A program made the position numbers and the translations under genes. Positions 1 to 8,561 of a DNA stretch of 11,363 bases are shown in pieces; the first letter of the stretch is position 1, and each line of letters begins with the position of its first letter. The DNA is from Nitrospirota bacterium. GTDB taxonomy: Bacteria; Nitrospirota; Nitrospiria; Nitrospirales; UBA8639. The notes beneath the pieces were generated by a model that saw only the letters and a program-made list of their open reading frames with translations, had not been told where the DNA came from and made no database searches. The stretch spans positions 1,171,637 through 1,182,999 of the forward strand of contig CP070628.1 of NCBI GenBank assembly GCA_020355985.1, read 5' to 3'.

Positions 1-210
1 ATCCTTTCACATACGACAGGGGAATCAATCATAGCCTTAACCTTTCATAGCCCATTTCCACAAATCTGGCCACCTGACCACAGGCCAGTAATGGTGGGCA
101 GTGCTTTGATGCACAGAACCCGGAGGTGTTTTCCTAAATCTCGTTCGTAACTCCTGAATAGAGGCAGTCTTTGCCAACTTCTCCAGGATGCGCATTCCTT
201 TCCCGCTCTT

Positions 211-226
211 AAATAATTCATTATTT
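211..226. repeat. AT-only inverted repeat upstream of the response-regulator gene
   Basis: The arms AAATAAT (211-217) and ATTATTT (220-226) are perfect inverted repeats separated by TC. The site ends 42 bases before the ATG of the response-regulator gene. The two-base spacer makes it more like a DNA operator or a promoter -10 area than an RNA hairpin, and there are no G-C pairs to make a terminator. I cannot pair it with a convincing -35 box, so its role is inference. The rest of bases 1-254 shows only a weak CTGGCC/GGCCAG inverted repeat (66-71 and 83-88) and short unconvincing ORFs. Confidence 0.35.
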
Positions 227-254
227 TTCTGTCTTCATGGAGCGCAATAACTGG

Positions 255-262
255 AAAAGGAG
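255..262 (+). promoter_or_regulatory. Ribosome binding site of the HD-GYP response regulator
   Basis: AAAAGGAG lies six bases before the ATG at 269. It is the clearest Shine-Dalgarno sequence in the window and fixes the start of this gene. Confidence 0.75.
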
Positions 263-268
263 TGGTGA

Positions 269-1270
269 ATGGATCAAGAGACTGTTGAACCTTCTGTTCC
301 TCAAGCCAATATTTTAATTGTTGAGGATGAAGAAGGTCCGCGTGAAGCCTTAAAAGTTATCCTATCCCCTTATTACAATCTCTATACCGTTGATCGCGCA
401 GAAGTTGCGCAACAAATTCTAGCCACACATCCTATCGATTTAGTCACCCTTGATTTAAAGCTTCCTGATCAACCAGGTACAGATTTTCTTTCGCAGATCC
501 GTGAGAATGGGCACGATGTGGATGTCGTAATCATTACCGGCTATGGCTCCCTGCAATCAGCCATTGACGCCATTAGGCATGGTGTTGCAGCGTATATTCT
601 TAAACCGTTTAATGTTTCGGAATTATTAGAAGTCATCAAGAAGTCACTCGAGAGACGAAAACGATTTTCATCGCTCCAGGGAGCTCTGCAAGCGATAGGA
701 AACCTTTGGACCTCAGGAATCGATGTGAAAACAGCTATGGCAAATATTGAAACACTCCTCGGTGCCAAACATCCGGAACTTGTACAACATGCTAGCCGTG
801 TCAATTTTTATTCCTCTTTACTCACGGAACACCTACAATTAGCGCAAGATGATCGGGAAGCCATCCAACTGGGTGCCTATTTGCACGACATTGGAAAGAT
901 CGGCATTCATGATCGACTCATTGCCGGTCACCATTCTCTATCTCACCAGGATCAAGAACTCATGAAATGCCATCCCACGATCGGAGCCCAATTCATCCAT
1001 AGTATTCCCTTTCATCCTTCCATTGAACAGATTATCCGCTATCATCACGAAAAATTTGATGGGTCAGGTTTCCCCGAAGGATTAGCAGGAGACCACATCC
1101 CATTTCCTGCCAGGATTGTAGGTTTGGCCAATGTCTTTGACAATTATGTGACCGGTCAAGGCAAACAAAAGGCCATGCCCGTGCCTGAGGCGCGCGAAAA
1201 TATTCGGCAAGATGCTGGAAAGAGTCTCGACCCGGAGTTGGCAGACCTGTTTGCCAATGTCGTCTGGTAG
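269..1270 (+). CDS. Response regulator with HD-GYP c-di-GMP phosphodiesterase domain
   Basis: This 333-residue cytoplasmic protein is a two-component response regulator of the RpfG type. Its predicted output is hydrolysis of the second messenger c-di-GMP. The receiver domain spans about residues 13-127. It has the acidic pocket E19/D20, phospho-acceptor D62 (LDLKLP), T90 (ITGYG) and K112 (KPF). The HD-GYP domain spans about 155-330. It has H174, the HD pair H206-D207 followed by K210 (HDIGK), H235 (CHP), H259-H260 (HHE) and D291 (FDNY), which covers the metal ligands known in active HD-GYP enzymes. The signature loop reads DGSGFP instead of the usual DGSGYP, a conservative change. A strong ribosome binding site supports the ATG start. 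The hybrid kinase starts 53 bases downstream on the same strand, so the two are probably co-transcribed and functionally paired; the pairing is inferred. Family assignment is firm, while the target process (motility, biofilm or other) cannot be told. Confidence 0.93.
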   Translation: MDQETVEPSVPQANILIVEDEEGPREALKVILSPYYNLYTVDRAEVAQQILATHPIDLVTLDLKLPDQPGTDFLSQIRENGHDVDVVIITGYGSLQSAIDAIRHGVAAYILKPFNVSELLEVIKKSLERRKRFSSLQGALQAIGNLWTSGIDVKTAMANIETLLGAKHPELVQHASRVNFYSSLLTEHLQLAQDDREAIQLGAYLHDIGKIGIHDRLIAGHHSLSHQDQELMKCHPTIGAQFIHSIPFHPSIEQIIRYHHEKFDGSGFPEGLAGDHIPFPARIVGLANVFDNYVTGQGKQKAMPVPEARENIRQDAGKSLDPELADLFANVVW

Positions 1271-1323
1271 CCACGACCGTCACAAGACATAGCAAGTAAA
1301 GAAATTACGCACCCGTCACAATC

Positions 1324-3699
1324 ATGAATAAAACCATACTACCTATGGCTCAATTGACCAACCCTCATACCTCAGAAAAATGGGAGCAGGCCTTTGACGC
1401 GTTAACCGATCACGTCATGATCTTAGATCATTCTGGGAACATTGTTTGGGCTAATCGGGCTTTACGAGAACAGGTGGAACCTCTTCTTGGCCCAATCGTT
1501 GGTCATCATTACCGACTACCCTATTATGGAACGGTCCTTCCCAAAACTCCTCCACCATGGGAAACCGTTCTAGCCGGTGCGCTTTCAGCAGTCGTCGAGA
1601 CATCCTTTCCGGCCATGCCTGGGTATTTCCTCCTGTCCTGCTATCCACTCTTGGATGCTCAAGGAAAACAATGGGGCGCGATTTCCGTAGTGAAAGACAT
1701 CACCGATCGCAAGCGAATCGATGAAGCCTTGCGAAAAATTGCACAGAGCGATCCCGCTCCAGGAAGCATTGCCTTTTTACGCGCGTTGGTCAAAGATCTA
1801 TGCCAAGCCATCAATGTACCCTACGCCATTCTTGCTGACTTGGAGAACCCCGCCCAACCAACATCTCAAACTGTCGCAATTTTGGCCAATGGAATCTATT
1901 TAGAAAACTTTATATGGACTCCACCGCAACTTCTTTTTGAAGATCTTTTGAATGTAAAAGGATGTACCTGGAATGCTGTTTCGACTCCCCTCTTTCCCCC
2001 AACTTCTGCGTTGTCCTCATGGCAGGTCACGAGTTATATGGGCAATGCCCTTCGGGGACAGGCGGGCCAGGTTATTGGGATTCTTTTGGTCCTGAGCCCG
2101 GAACCGATTGCGAATCCTCATGTTGCCAAATCTATTGTTCAATTATTTGCTGCCAGAGCCGGGAGCGAACTCCAACGAAAAAAAAGCGAAGATGCCTTAC
2201 GAGACAGTGAACAGCGCTATCGAGCGATCATGGAAAATGCATATGATTTAATCATTGAAATCAGCAACCACGGTGAATGTAAATACGCAAGCCCAAACTG
2301 CCAGGCCGTTCTGGGATATGCGTCGGCAGACATGGTAGGGAAAAGCTTTTTTGACTTCGTGCATCCTGAAGAACGCCAGACCTTATCGGAATCATTTCAT
2401 TCACAAATCGGATCGCTTCAAGAAATCGACATGGTGGGCCGTGTGCAAACCAAGCAAGGAGAATGGCGATGGCTTGAAAGTCACATCCATCCGTTTCGCA
2501 CAAGTGTGGGAACGGTGAGAGGTGTGATTGTCGCACGAGATATCACGGAACAAAAGCAAGTAGAAGAAGAACGCTTGCGAGCAACCAAATTAGAATCGGT
2601 GGGATTGTTGGCCGGAGGAATTGCCCATGACTTCAATAATATTTTAACGTCGATCTTTGCCAATATCGGATTAGCGAAAATGATCACGGCCAAAAATGCT
2701 TCATCGAATACCTCGGTGGTTGAGCGCTTAAGTGCAGCGGAAAAAGCTTGCCTGAGAGCTCGTGATTTAACCAAGCAACTCCTGACCTTTGCGAAGGGCG
2801 GCGCACCAGTTAAAAGCACGACTTCTATCGGTTCCATTATCAGTGACACGGTTGAATTTGCACTGCGGGGATCGAGTGTGCGTTGTCACCTGAATATTCC
2901 GGAAGACCTTTGGGCCGTCGTCGTCGATGAGGGACAAATCAGTCAGGTCTTACAAAACCTTGTGATTAATGGCGAACAAGCCATGCCGGAAGGTGGCGAG
3001 ATGGAAGTCAATGTTGATAATGTTTCGGTCCCCTCCCCTTCCGATCTTCCCCTCAAAGCCGGGAACTATGTTCGAGTGACCGTCGCCGATCAAGGCATTG
3101 GTATCCCCCTCGATCATCTCAGCAAAATTTTTGATCCCTACTTTACAACAAAACAAAAAGGCAGTGGACTGGGCCTTGCCACCACCTATTCGATTATCAA
3201 GCGCCACGAAGGCCACATTATCGTTTCTTCTGCACTTGGGAAAGGCGCCTGTTTCACATTCTATCTCCCAGCGTCATCGATGGGAAAAACCACACAGGAT
3301 GAAACTCCGAATGATCTCATTTGTGGAAAAGGTCGAATTCTCGTCATGGATGACGAAGAAGAAATCCAAGACATATTGGGAAAAATGCTCCAACATCTTG
3401 GCTTTGAAGTGGATTTTGCCAATGAAGGGGGGAAAGCGTTGAGTTATTATGCTCAAGCGTTAGAACAAAACGCTCCCTACCGGGCAACAATTCTGGATCT
3501 CACAATTCCCGGAGGGATGGGTGGAAAAGAGACCCTTCAACAGATTAAAAACTTGCATCCAGAGGCCACGGTTATCGTCTCAAGTGGGTATTCAAATGAT
3601 CCGGTGATGGCTCGCTTCCAGCAATTTGGATTTTCTGGCGTTATTGCCAAACCCTATAATCTTTTGGATCTTTCAAAAGTCCTCAGCCAAGTTCTCTAA
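1324..3699 (+). CDS. Hybrid sensor histidine kinase (PAS-GAF-PAS-HisKA-HATPase-REC)
   Basis: This 791-residue multi-domain sensor kinase has no evident membrane segment, so it probably senses a cytoplasmic signal. The order is PAS (about 20-130, ending in the linker VVKDITDRK), a GAF-like domain (about 140-290), a second PAS/PAC (about 295-410, ending VARDITEQK), HisKA with H435 in GGIAHDFNNIL, and HATPase. The HATPase shows the N box QNLVINGEQAM (N549), G1 DQGIGIP (589-595), the F box FDPYFTTK and G2 GSGLGLA (613-619). A C-terminal receiver (about 670-791) has D676/D677, phospho-acceptor D725, S753/S754 and K776. All catalytic motifs look intact. No Hpt domain is visible in the protein or window, so the step after the receiver is unknown. 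The receiver may be a phosphate sink or brake, or feed a remote Hpt. The ATG at 1324 has no good ribosome binding site; another in-frame ATG lies at 1345. The likely partner is the upstream HD-GYP regulator. Confidence 0.92.
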   Translation: MNKTILPMAQLTNPHTSEKWEQAFDALTDHVMILDHSGNIVWANRALREQVEPLLGPIVGHHYRLPYYGTVLPKTPPPWETVLAGALSAVVETSFPAMPGYFLLSCYPLLDAQGKQWGAISVVKDITDRKRIDEALRKIAQSDPAPGSIAFLRALVKDLCQAINVPYAILADLENPAQPTSQTVAILANGIYLENFIWTPPQLLFEDLLNVKGCTWNAVSTPLFPPTSALSSWQVTSYMGNALRGQAGQVIGILLVLSPEPIANPHVAKSIVQLFAARAGSELQRKKSEDALRDSEQRYRAIMENAYDLIIEISNHGECKYASPNCQAVLGYASADMVGKSFFDFVHPEERQTLSESFHSQIGSLQEIDMVGRVQTKQGEWRWLESHIHPFRTSVGTVRGVIVARDITEQKQVEEERLRATKLESVGLLAGGIAHDFNNILTSIFANIGLAKMITAKNASSNTSVVERLSAAEKACLRARDLTKQLLTFAKGGAPVKSTTSIGSIISDTVEFALRGSSVRCHLNIPEDLWAVVVDEGQISQVLQNLVINGEQAMPEGGEMEVNVDNVSVPSPSDLPLKAGNYVRVTVADQGIGIPLDHLSKIFDPYFTTKQKGSGLGLATTYSIIKRHEGHIIVSSALGKGACFTFYLPASSMGKTTQDETPNDLICGKGRILVMDDEEEIQDILGKMLQHLGFEVDFANEGGKALSYYAQALEQNAPYRATILDLTIPGGMGGKETLQQIKNLHPEATVIVSSGYSNDPVMARFQQFGFSGVIAKPYNLLDLSKVLSQVL

Positions 3700-3719
3700 A
3701 CACGGGCAGCGTTCATTTC

Positions 3720-4751
3720 CTATGCCTCCAACTGCTTTGGCAATTCATGGGGAGACAAAATACCTCGTTCCGTGATAATTCCCTTGATTAAATTTGCCGG
3801 CGTGACATCAAATGCAGGATTCCAAACCGTCACCCCGACAGGAGCGATCATTTGCCCTCCATGTAACTGAGTCACCTCTGAAGCCTGTCGTTCTTCAATA
3901 GGAATCCCATTCCCATTTGGCGTCGCTAAATCAATCGTCGAAACCGGCGCAGCGACATAAAAAGGAATTCCATGGGCCTTGGCCAAAACGGCGACTGAAT
4001 ACGTGCCGATTTTATTGGCCACATCACCATTGGCGGCAATACGATCGGCACCAACAACGCAACAGTGAATCCCCTGCTTCTGCATAAGAGCTCCGGCCAT
4101 ATTGTCCGTAATAAGCGTCACAGGAATCCCATCCTGTTGAAGCTCCCACGCCGTTAACCGTGCTCCTTGAAGGACAGGACGGGTTTCATCGGCAAACACC
4201 CGGAGACGTTTGCCTTCTGCCCAGGCTGCTCTCACCACACCTAATGCTGTCCCGTAACCGGCTGTCGCCAACGCACCCGCATTACAATGAGTGAGAATAT
4301 TAGCGCCATCCTGAATGATGACCGCACCGTATTTCCCCAAAGACTGATTGACTCGCACATCTTCTTCAAGAATCGCCAAGGCTTCGTTCAATAAATCTTC
4401 TTGGTATTCCTTCACACTTTTCTGGAGCGAGTCTGCAAAAACCCGTTTCATCCGATTTACTGCCCAGAAGAGATTAACGGCCGTCGGCCGTGTAGCTGAA
4501 AGAACCGAACAGACTTCATCCATATGGCGATAAAAACCCTCAACATCCTGTTGTGTAAATTGCCTCGCACCCAAGGCAACCCCTAGGGCAGCCGTCACCC
4601 CAATAGCCGGGGCCCCACGCACTTTCAGGTCCCGGATCGCCCCAGCAACCTTGATATAGTCCGTACAGTCCAGAATGCGAACCTCCTCAGGTAAAACACT
4701 CTGATCTAAGATGCGAACTTGATTATCTTTCCATTCAACCGTCGGAATCAT
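3720..4751 (-). CDS. mtnA: S-methyl-5-thioribose-1-phosphate isomerase
   Basis: Predicted to interconvert 5-methylthioribose 1-phosphate and 5-methylthioribulose 1-phosphate in the methionine salvage pathway, in the cytoplasm. It belongs to the aIF2B/MtnA family. Family hallmarks (numbered from the start given here, 343 residues) are RGAPAIG at 45-51, the catalytic cysteine C156 in the [18 protein letters not shown] region, and the catalytic aspartate D236 in [18 protein letters not shown]. The length is normal for the family. A longer form starting at an ATG at 4769 is possible. I prefer 4751 because AAAGG lies eight bases before it and the protein then begins MIPTVEW, as homologues do. It lies downstream of the AsmA-like gene on the same strand and runs convergently into the hybrid kinase gene, with only 20 bases between their stops. 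No other methionine-salvage gene is in the window, and no SAM-type riboswitch is visible upstream. Confidence 0.93.
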   Translation of the reverse strand: MIPTVEWKDNQVRILDQSVLPEEVRILDCTDYIKVAGAIRDLKVRGAPAIGVTAALGVALGARQFTQQDVEGFYRHMDEVCSVLSATRPTAVNLFWAVNRMKRVFADSLQKSVKEYQEDLLNEALAILEEDVRVNQSLGKYGAVIIQDGANILTHCNAGALATAGYGTALGVVRAAWAEGKRLRVFADETRPVLQGARLTAWELQQDGIPVTLITDNMAGALMQKQGIHCCVVGADRIAANGDVANKIGTYSVAVLAKAHGIPFYVAAPVSTIDLATPNGNGIPIEERQASEVTQLHGGQMIAPVGVTVWNPAFDVTPANLIKGIITERGILSPHELPKQLEA

Positions 4752-4759
4752 TTCACCAG

Positions 4760-4764
4760 CCTTT
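4760..4764 (-). promoter_or_regulatory. Ribosome binding site that favours the shorter mtnA start
   Basis: On the minus strand AAAGG lies eight bases before the ATG at 4751. The alternative ATG at 4769 has no comparable sequence at the right distance. Confidence 0.5.
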
Positions 4765-4837
4765 CTCACATTCTCAGGGTTTACTCGGAAGTTGCAGCCT
4801 TCCAGACAGCTTTATTTCATTCTTCTTATTGGTACTG

Positions 4838-7800
4838 TCACTTCCTGCCCTCTGTAGTCCCAACCCGGCCTTGAGAATGGGAACGAGGGAGCTCTGGCAA
4901 AGAAGATGCGGAATTGTTGGAAGATTCACTCAAGGCATCAACAGGCATAAGCACAATATTTTTCAACACATCAAAAGCAAGTTGTGCAAGCCCGGTCAAG
5001 CCATTCTTGAGTGATTCATTGGGCATATAGACAATTTGAGGATCGGCCAACGGCCCAATCATACTAAACATAGCTGTGGTAATGCCTGCCCGATCTCCCG
5101 CAAAAATCTTTCCAAACAGTGGTATGGTTTCCAAGGCATCGGAATACGCTCCAAATGGACTCACGACGGCAACCCCATCCAAATGATCTCGTCCTAGATC
5201 ATAGGTTCCTGCTGCCGTGGCATTCATGATCGGACTCCGTAAGAGAAAATCCCTGGTTGAGAATTTTCCTTTTTCAATATTCAATGTCGTGCTTACCGTT
5301 TCATATGGAAACCCGGTCTTTTCAAAGTTGACTTTTCCTCTCAGAACATGAGGAAAATTTAGAATTTTCAGAATTTTTGGTAGAACAGTTCCTTTTCGAA
5401 CATATCCATTTCCTAGAGATAGCTCTAGCCCCCCGTGCAAAGTAGGCACGATCCCTCTTGCATGGCGCCCATGACCTTGAACCTTTCCCCGAATATTCAT
5501 ATTTCCTAACACAATACGATTTTCATCACCTAAAACCGTTAGAATTTTCTCAACCGGCAGATTGTCAGCCTCAAATGAGGCCCGTACAGCAGCTGGTTTT
5601 CCTGGAGGGAGATGAACAAATACCCGCCCTTTGACACTTCCTTTTTCCTCAACCATCGCTTGAATCCTATCCACTGAAACCAAGTTATCATGGATGCTTA
5701 CAACGGCGGATAAATTTTTTCCGGCAAGGGCTTTATAAATGGGATCCTTGATGAGAATAGATCCTTTCAGTTTTCCATGATTCGCCAGCCATTCGATCCC
5801 ATCTCGCAATGGTGTCCGCTCTTTTTTAGGAATCAGCAAATCGATATCGAATCGTGGGGCATCCCACATCATACTGACCTGTGGACTACTATTCCAATGA
5901 TTGATAAACCCAGTCACCACGGCTTCACTATCATTGATACGAAATTCCATTCGCTTTAAATCCAGGAAATCCCTATCAACTCGTAGTCGAACAAATAAAT
6001 TATCAACGGATTCTTGTCTGCCAGGAAGGCTCACGACACCATCCGTTAACGCCACCCATCCTTTTACAATCCATTTTCTCCAATCGCGTCCTACACCTTT
6101 CCCCCCTAATTGAACATCCAATATTCCTGATTGAATAGCATTTCCAAGCATTCGAATCTTTTTAGGGAGTAACCCAATGGAAATTGGACCGGAATCGAGT
6201 CGCCCTTCCCAACCCCATATCGGACTAAACCGCACAATACCTTGGCCACTCAGACGAAGTGGCATCATGGCCAACTCAATTCGTTTAAATCGTACCGTTC
6301 CACCAGAATGAAATTGTCCATCAAAGTCTAAGATACCCGCTTGTCCTGCTTCTTTTTCCAAAACAGATGGAATGGAAAATGTTGCATCTTTCCCATCGAT
6401 TTTCCCTTTGAGATTGAGACGACTCAATGGGCCTCGCATGGTCACTGTTGTATAAAGAGGGCCGGTAATTTGAAGACCGGATTCAGATATTCTTTGATCC
6501 GAATGTGCGAAAATATCCTGTCCATCAAACCCTGCGGTCATATTCAAGGGCTCCAATCGTAGAAGGTCTTGATGAACAATCGTGCCGTTCATGGTCAAAG
6601 GATAGGTGCCCATATCCCCTTGAATCCCATCTAAGACGGTACTATCAGGGGAAAATTGAATCTTGCCATGAGCATTGGACAAGGAATGTGGCAAGCCAGG
6701 AATACTCAGCACGACATTCCTGGGCTGATAGTCTCCTTGTTGAAAGGTTAGGTTCTGATCATCGAATACATCCCCGGAAAACCGTAAGCGCAGCATTCCA
6801 TTGCCCTGTGAGACATTCCATCGTTGCAAGCCATTGAAGCGAGAAGAAGGCCCCCCAATATGACTAACGAAATCCCATACTTTCTTTGCAGGTACATTCC
6901 CCTGAATTTCCACATCACCCCAAGGGCCCGTTTCTTTAAACAACAAGATACCTTGGTTCACATCAACTGGAATCCCGTCATACACCCCATGGGCCTCGGA
7001 TACATGTATCCGATCGGGTTCAACCACGACCGTGCCCTCCACATGATCGGTTTTGGGCCATTCCGGCAAGGTCAGAAATCCATTCTTCACTCGAAAGGTG
7101 CCTGTGATCGAAGTGTCCACATCTGCCAGGGTTGAACTAGTGACCCGTGCTTCAAGGACCTCTATCTCTCCACCCCATTCCCCATTTTTCCACAAACCCA
7201 CCACAGGAGCAGAAAGCCATGAGGGGGGAATTATCTCTCGAATCATGCCAAGATCAAGACTTGAAGAGCGCCAAGAAACAGCGGTCATGTGATGACCATC
7301 CTCCAAGCCTTCTATCGTGGCATTACCCCCAAGGGTAATGGCAGAGTTGGCAAAAGCCATCTTGGAGAATTGCAATTGAGACGTCTTCTCTTTTTTGACC
7401 CATTTAAATTCAGATTCTGCTCGCAGGGCTCCAGGAAATTTGGAAAGAACATCGCCATAGGGAACATACTCGGCTAATTGGTTGACGGCGAAATTGTCCG
7501 TTTCCATATGCCCGGCAAGCGTTATCTGCTCAAAAAAGATGTTCCGACTTTTGAGAGAGGACAAGGGCACATTCGACGTCGCCTTAAGTGTGCCGGATAG
7601 GCGAAAGGAAGCAGTATCATGCACCTGCCGAAGATTTCCGGACAAGGTTAGTCCTGAAAGAATGGCGACATCTTCATATGACGTTTCCGATAAAAAATCT
7701 ACATCTTCCAAAACCATACCTCTCACGCTATCAGATGGTGATTCATCAATCACAATAACTTTTCCATTCCTCATCTCAATCTTACCCAACACCAAAAACG

Positions 7801-8221
7801 ATCCCAGAAATGAAAGAGACGAATCATCAGTAGAATGTCCGAGAAAACTCCATATCCCCGACTTGTCACGACGCACTTCAATTTCCGGATGGTCAAGAAA
7901 AAATTCCCTGACTACAAGTTTTTTTTGTAACAATTGACCGACACCTAACGTTAAACTCATCGATTCAGCTCGAAAGACCGCATGAGAATCTAGCCGCTCA
8001 TTGATGACAATATCGGAGACGAGAAAATGAGGAGACGGGAACAAGGCAAACGACGTTCGTCCGACACGCACGTGCGACCCAAACGTCTGTTGAATTTGTC
8101 GTAAGACGAGGTTCTCCAAGTAATCAGGATTCAAAAACAACGGTAGAATAATTAACAAAGCCGAGAGGACAAGGAAAACCAGTCCTCCCCATAGCATGGT
8201 CTTTTTCACAGAAAAACGCAC
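4838..8221 (-). CDS. Large AsmA-like (AsmA/YhdP-type) envelope protein
   Basis: A 1127-residue protein with one N-terminal membrane segment (about residues 9-30). The YLENLVLRQIQ stretch and the beta-rich 'SFALFPSPHFLVSDIVINE' region that follow are typical of the AsmA N-terminus. The long middle is made of alternating short beta-strand-like segments with little helix. The C-terminus resembles the AsmA-like C-terminal region of YhdP-type proteins (about 800-1061), including PLFGKIF at 1034-1040 and GPLADPQI near 1056-1063. A Ser-rich, probably disordered tail follows. Known relatives are inner-membrane-anchored proteins that span the periplasm and help phospholipid transport and outer-membrane homeostasis; the same role here is inferred. 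The start is GTG, with GGAG on the minus strand eight bases upstream (8230-8233). An ATG eight codons in would shorten the charged N-terminus. It is much longer than E. coli AsmA (about 617 residues) and closer in size to YhdP or TamB. Confidence 0.82.
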   Translation of the reverse strand: MRFSVKKTMLWGGLVFLVLSALLIILPLFLNPDYLENLVLRQIQQTFGSHVRVGRTSFALFPSPHFLVSDIVINERLDSHAVFRAESMSLTLGVGQLLQKKLVVREFFLDHPEIEVRRDKSGIWSFLGHSTDDSSLSFLGSFLVLGKIEMRNGKVIVIDESPSDSVRGMVLEDVDFLSETSYEDVAILSGLTLSGNLRQVHDTASFRLSGTLKATSNVPLSSLKSRNIFFEQITLAGHMETDNFAVNQLAEYVPYGDVLSKFPGALRAESEFKWVKKEKTSQLQFSKMAFANSAITLGGNATIEGLEDGHHMTAVSWRSSSLDLGMIREIIPPSWLSAPVVGLWKNGEWGGEIEVLEARVTSSTLADVDTSITGTFRVKNGFLTLPEWPKTDHVEGTVVVEPDRIHVSEAHGVYDGIPVDVNQGILLFKETGPWGDVEIQGNVPAKKVWDFVSHIGGPSSRFNGLQRWNVSQGNGMLRLRFSGDVFDDQNLTFQQGDYQPRNVVLSIPGLPHSLSNAHGKIQFSPDSTVLDGIQGDMGTYPLTMNGTIVHQDLLRLEPLNMTAGFDGQDIFAHSDQRISESGLQITGPLYTTVTMRGPLSRLNLKGKIDGKDATFSIPSVLEKEAGQAGILDFDGQFHSGGTVRFKRIELAMMPLRLSGQGIVRFSPIWGWEGRLDSGPISIGLLPKKIRMLGNAIQSGILDVQLGGKGVGRDWRKWIVKGWVALTDGVVSLPGRQESVDNLFVRLRVDRDFLDLKRMEFRINDSEAVVTGFINHWNSSPQVSMMWDAPRFDIDLLIPKKERTPLRDGIEWLANHGKLKGSILIKDPIYKALAGKNLSAVVSIHDNLVSVDRIQAMVEEKGSVKGRVFVHLPPGKPAAVRASFEADNLPVEKILTVLGDENRIVLGNMNIRGKVQGHGRHARGIVPTLHGGLELSLGNGYVRKGTVLPKILKILNFPHVLRGKVNFEKTGFPYETVSTTLNIEKGKFSTRDFLLRSPIMNATAAGTYDLGRDHLDGVAVVSPFGAYSDALETIPLFGKIFAGDRAGITTAMFSMIGPLADPQIVYMPNESLKNGLTGLAQLAFDVLKNIVLMPVDALSESSNNSASSLPELPRSHSQGRVGTTEGRK

Positions 8222-8242
8222 GTCAATAGCTCCACGGAACAG

Positions 8243-8259
8243 ATGTATGGCCCATACAT
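8243..8259. repeat. Perfect 17-base palindrome upstream of the AsmA-like gene
   Basis: ATGTATGG (8243-8250) and CCATACAT (8252-8259) are perfect inverted repeats around a single central base. The site ends 21 bases before the GTG of the AsmA-like gene, just beyond its ribosome binding site. The single-base spacer argues for a dimeric regulator's operator rather than an RNA stem-loop, although a transcript hairpin near the ribosome binding site is another possibility. The regulator is unknown. Confidence 0.45.
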
Positions 8260-8447
8260 TACCTGAAATCGATGCCTAAACGGGTAGGATCTTCTAAGTG
8301 TGTCATCTTACTGGAATTTCACAACATTGTAAGAAAATAGGGCATGAATTTTCATGTTAAGAAGGTTGCCTAGGAGTATTGTACAAAAAGAATGAGGTGA
8401 GGGAATGGAATAGCCAGCGGCAAGCAATGAAATCCTACAAACCTTTC

Positions 8448-8477
8448 TTGACCCTTTCAACACATGTAAGATATTCT
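8448..8477 (+). promoter_or_regulatory. Candidate sigma70 promoter, distal, for the HD-domain gene
   Basis: TTGACC (8448-8453) and TATTCT (8472-8477) are separated by 18 bases, with 5/6 and 4/6 matches to the -35 and -10 consensus. The site lies about 85 bases upstream of the proposed TTG start at 8562. Found by eye only. Confidence 0.3.
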
Positions 8478-8499
8478 GCAACGTCGTAAAAAAGCCTTC

Positions 8500-8527
8500 T
8501 TGACAAATACACATCCACTCATACTCT
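8500..8527 (+). promoter_or_regulatory. Candidate sigma70 promoter, proximal, for the HD-domain gene
   Basis: A perfect TTGACA -35 (8500-8505) is followed after 16 bases by TACTCT (8522-8527), which keeps the important T, A and final T of the -10 box. It would give a leader of roughly 30 bases before the TTG at 8562. Found by eye only. Confidence 0.35.
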
Positions 8528-8561
8528 CAGAGACCAGACCGAAATCATCTCCGAGCCCGTT

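Larger units (their letters stand above)
8222..8561. other. Divergent intergenic region between the AsmA-like gene and the HD-domain gene
   Basis: About 340 bases without a convincing gene. It holds the 17-base palindrome at 8243-8259 and a second inverted repeat, CATGAA (8343-8348) with TTCATG (8351-8356) separated by TT. It also has TCTTAC (8306-8311) repeated inverted as GTAAGA (8329-8334), and two rightward candidate promoters near 8448-8477 and 8500-8527. On the minus strand TACAAT occurs at 8326-8331 and 8378-8383 and could serve as -10 boxes for the AsmA-like gene, but neither has a good -35. The density of palindromes suggests regulated divergent transcription; this is inference. Confidence 0.5.

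Noticed and set aside
66..88. CTGGCC / GGCCAG inverted repeat with an 11-base loop, considered as a terminator of a gene left of the window.
   Set aside because: The stem is six base pairs, no T-run follows on either strand, and no coding sequence ends at it within the window.
37..221. Two overlapping short minus-strand ORFs before the response regulator: 52 codons (37-195) and 58 codons (45-221).
   Set aside because: They are in different frames, neither resembles a protein I know, and only a poorly spaced purine run precedes the first. A homology search with both could overturn this.
4787..4803. Small hairpin GGAAG / CTTCC between the AsmA-like gene and mtnA, considered as a terminator.
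   Set aside because: The stem is only five base pairs and no T-run follows on the minus strand.
8308..8514. 68-codon ORF on the minus strand in the divergent intergenic region.
   Set aside because: It has no clear ribosome binding site and no recognisable motif, and it overlaps both rightward candidate promoters. It is probably chance.
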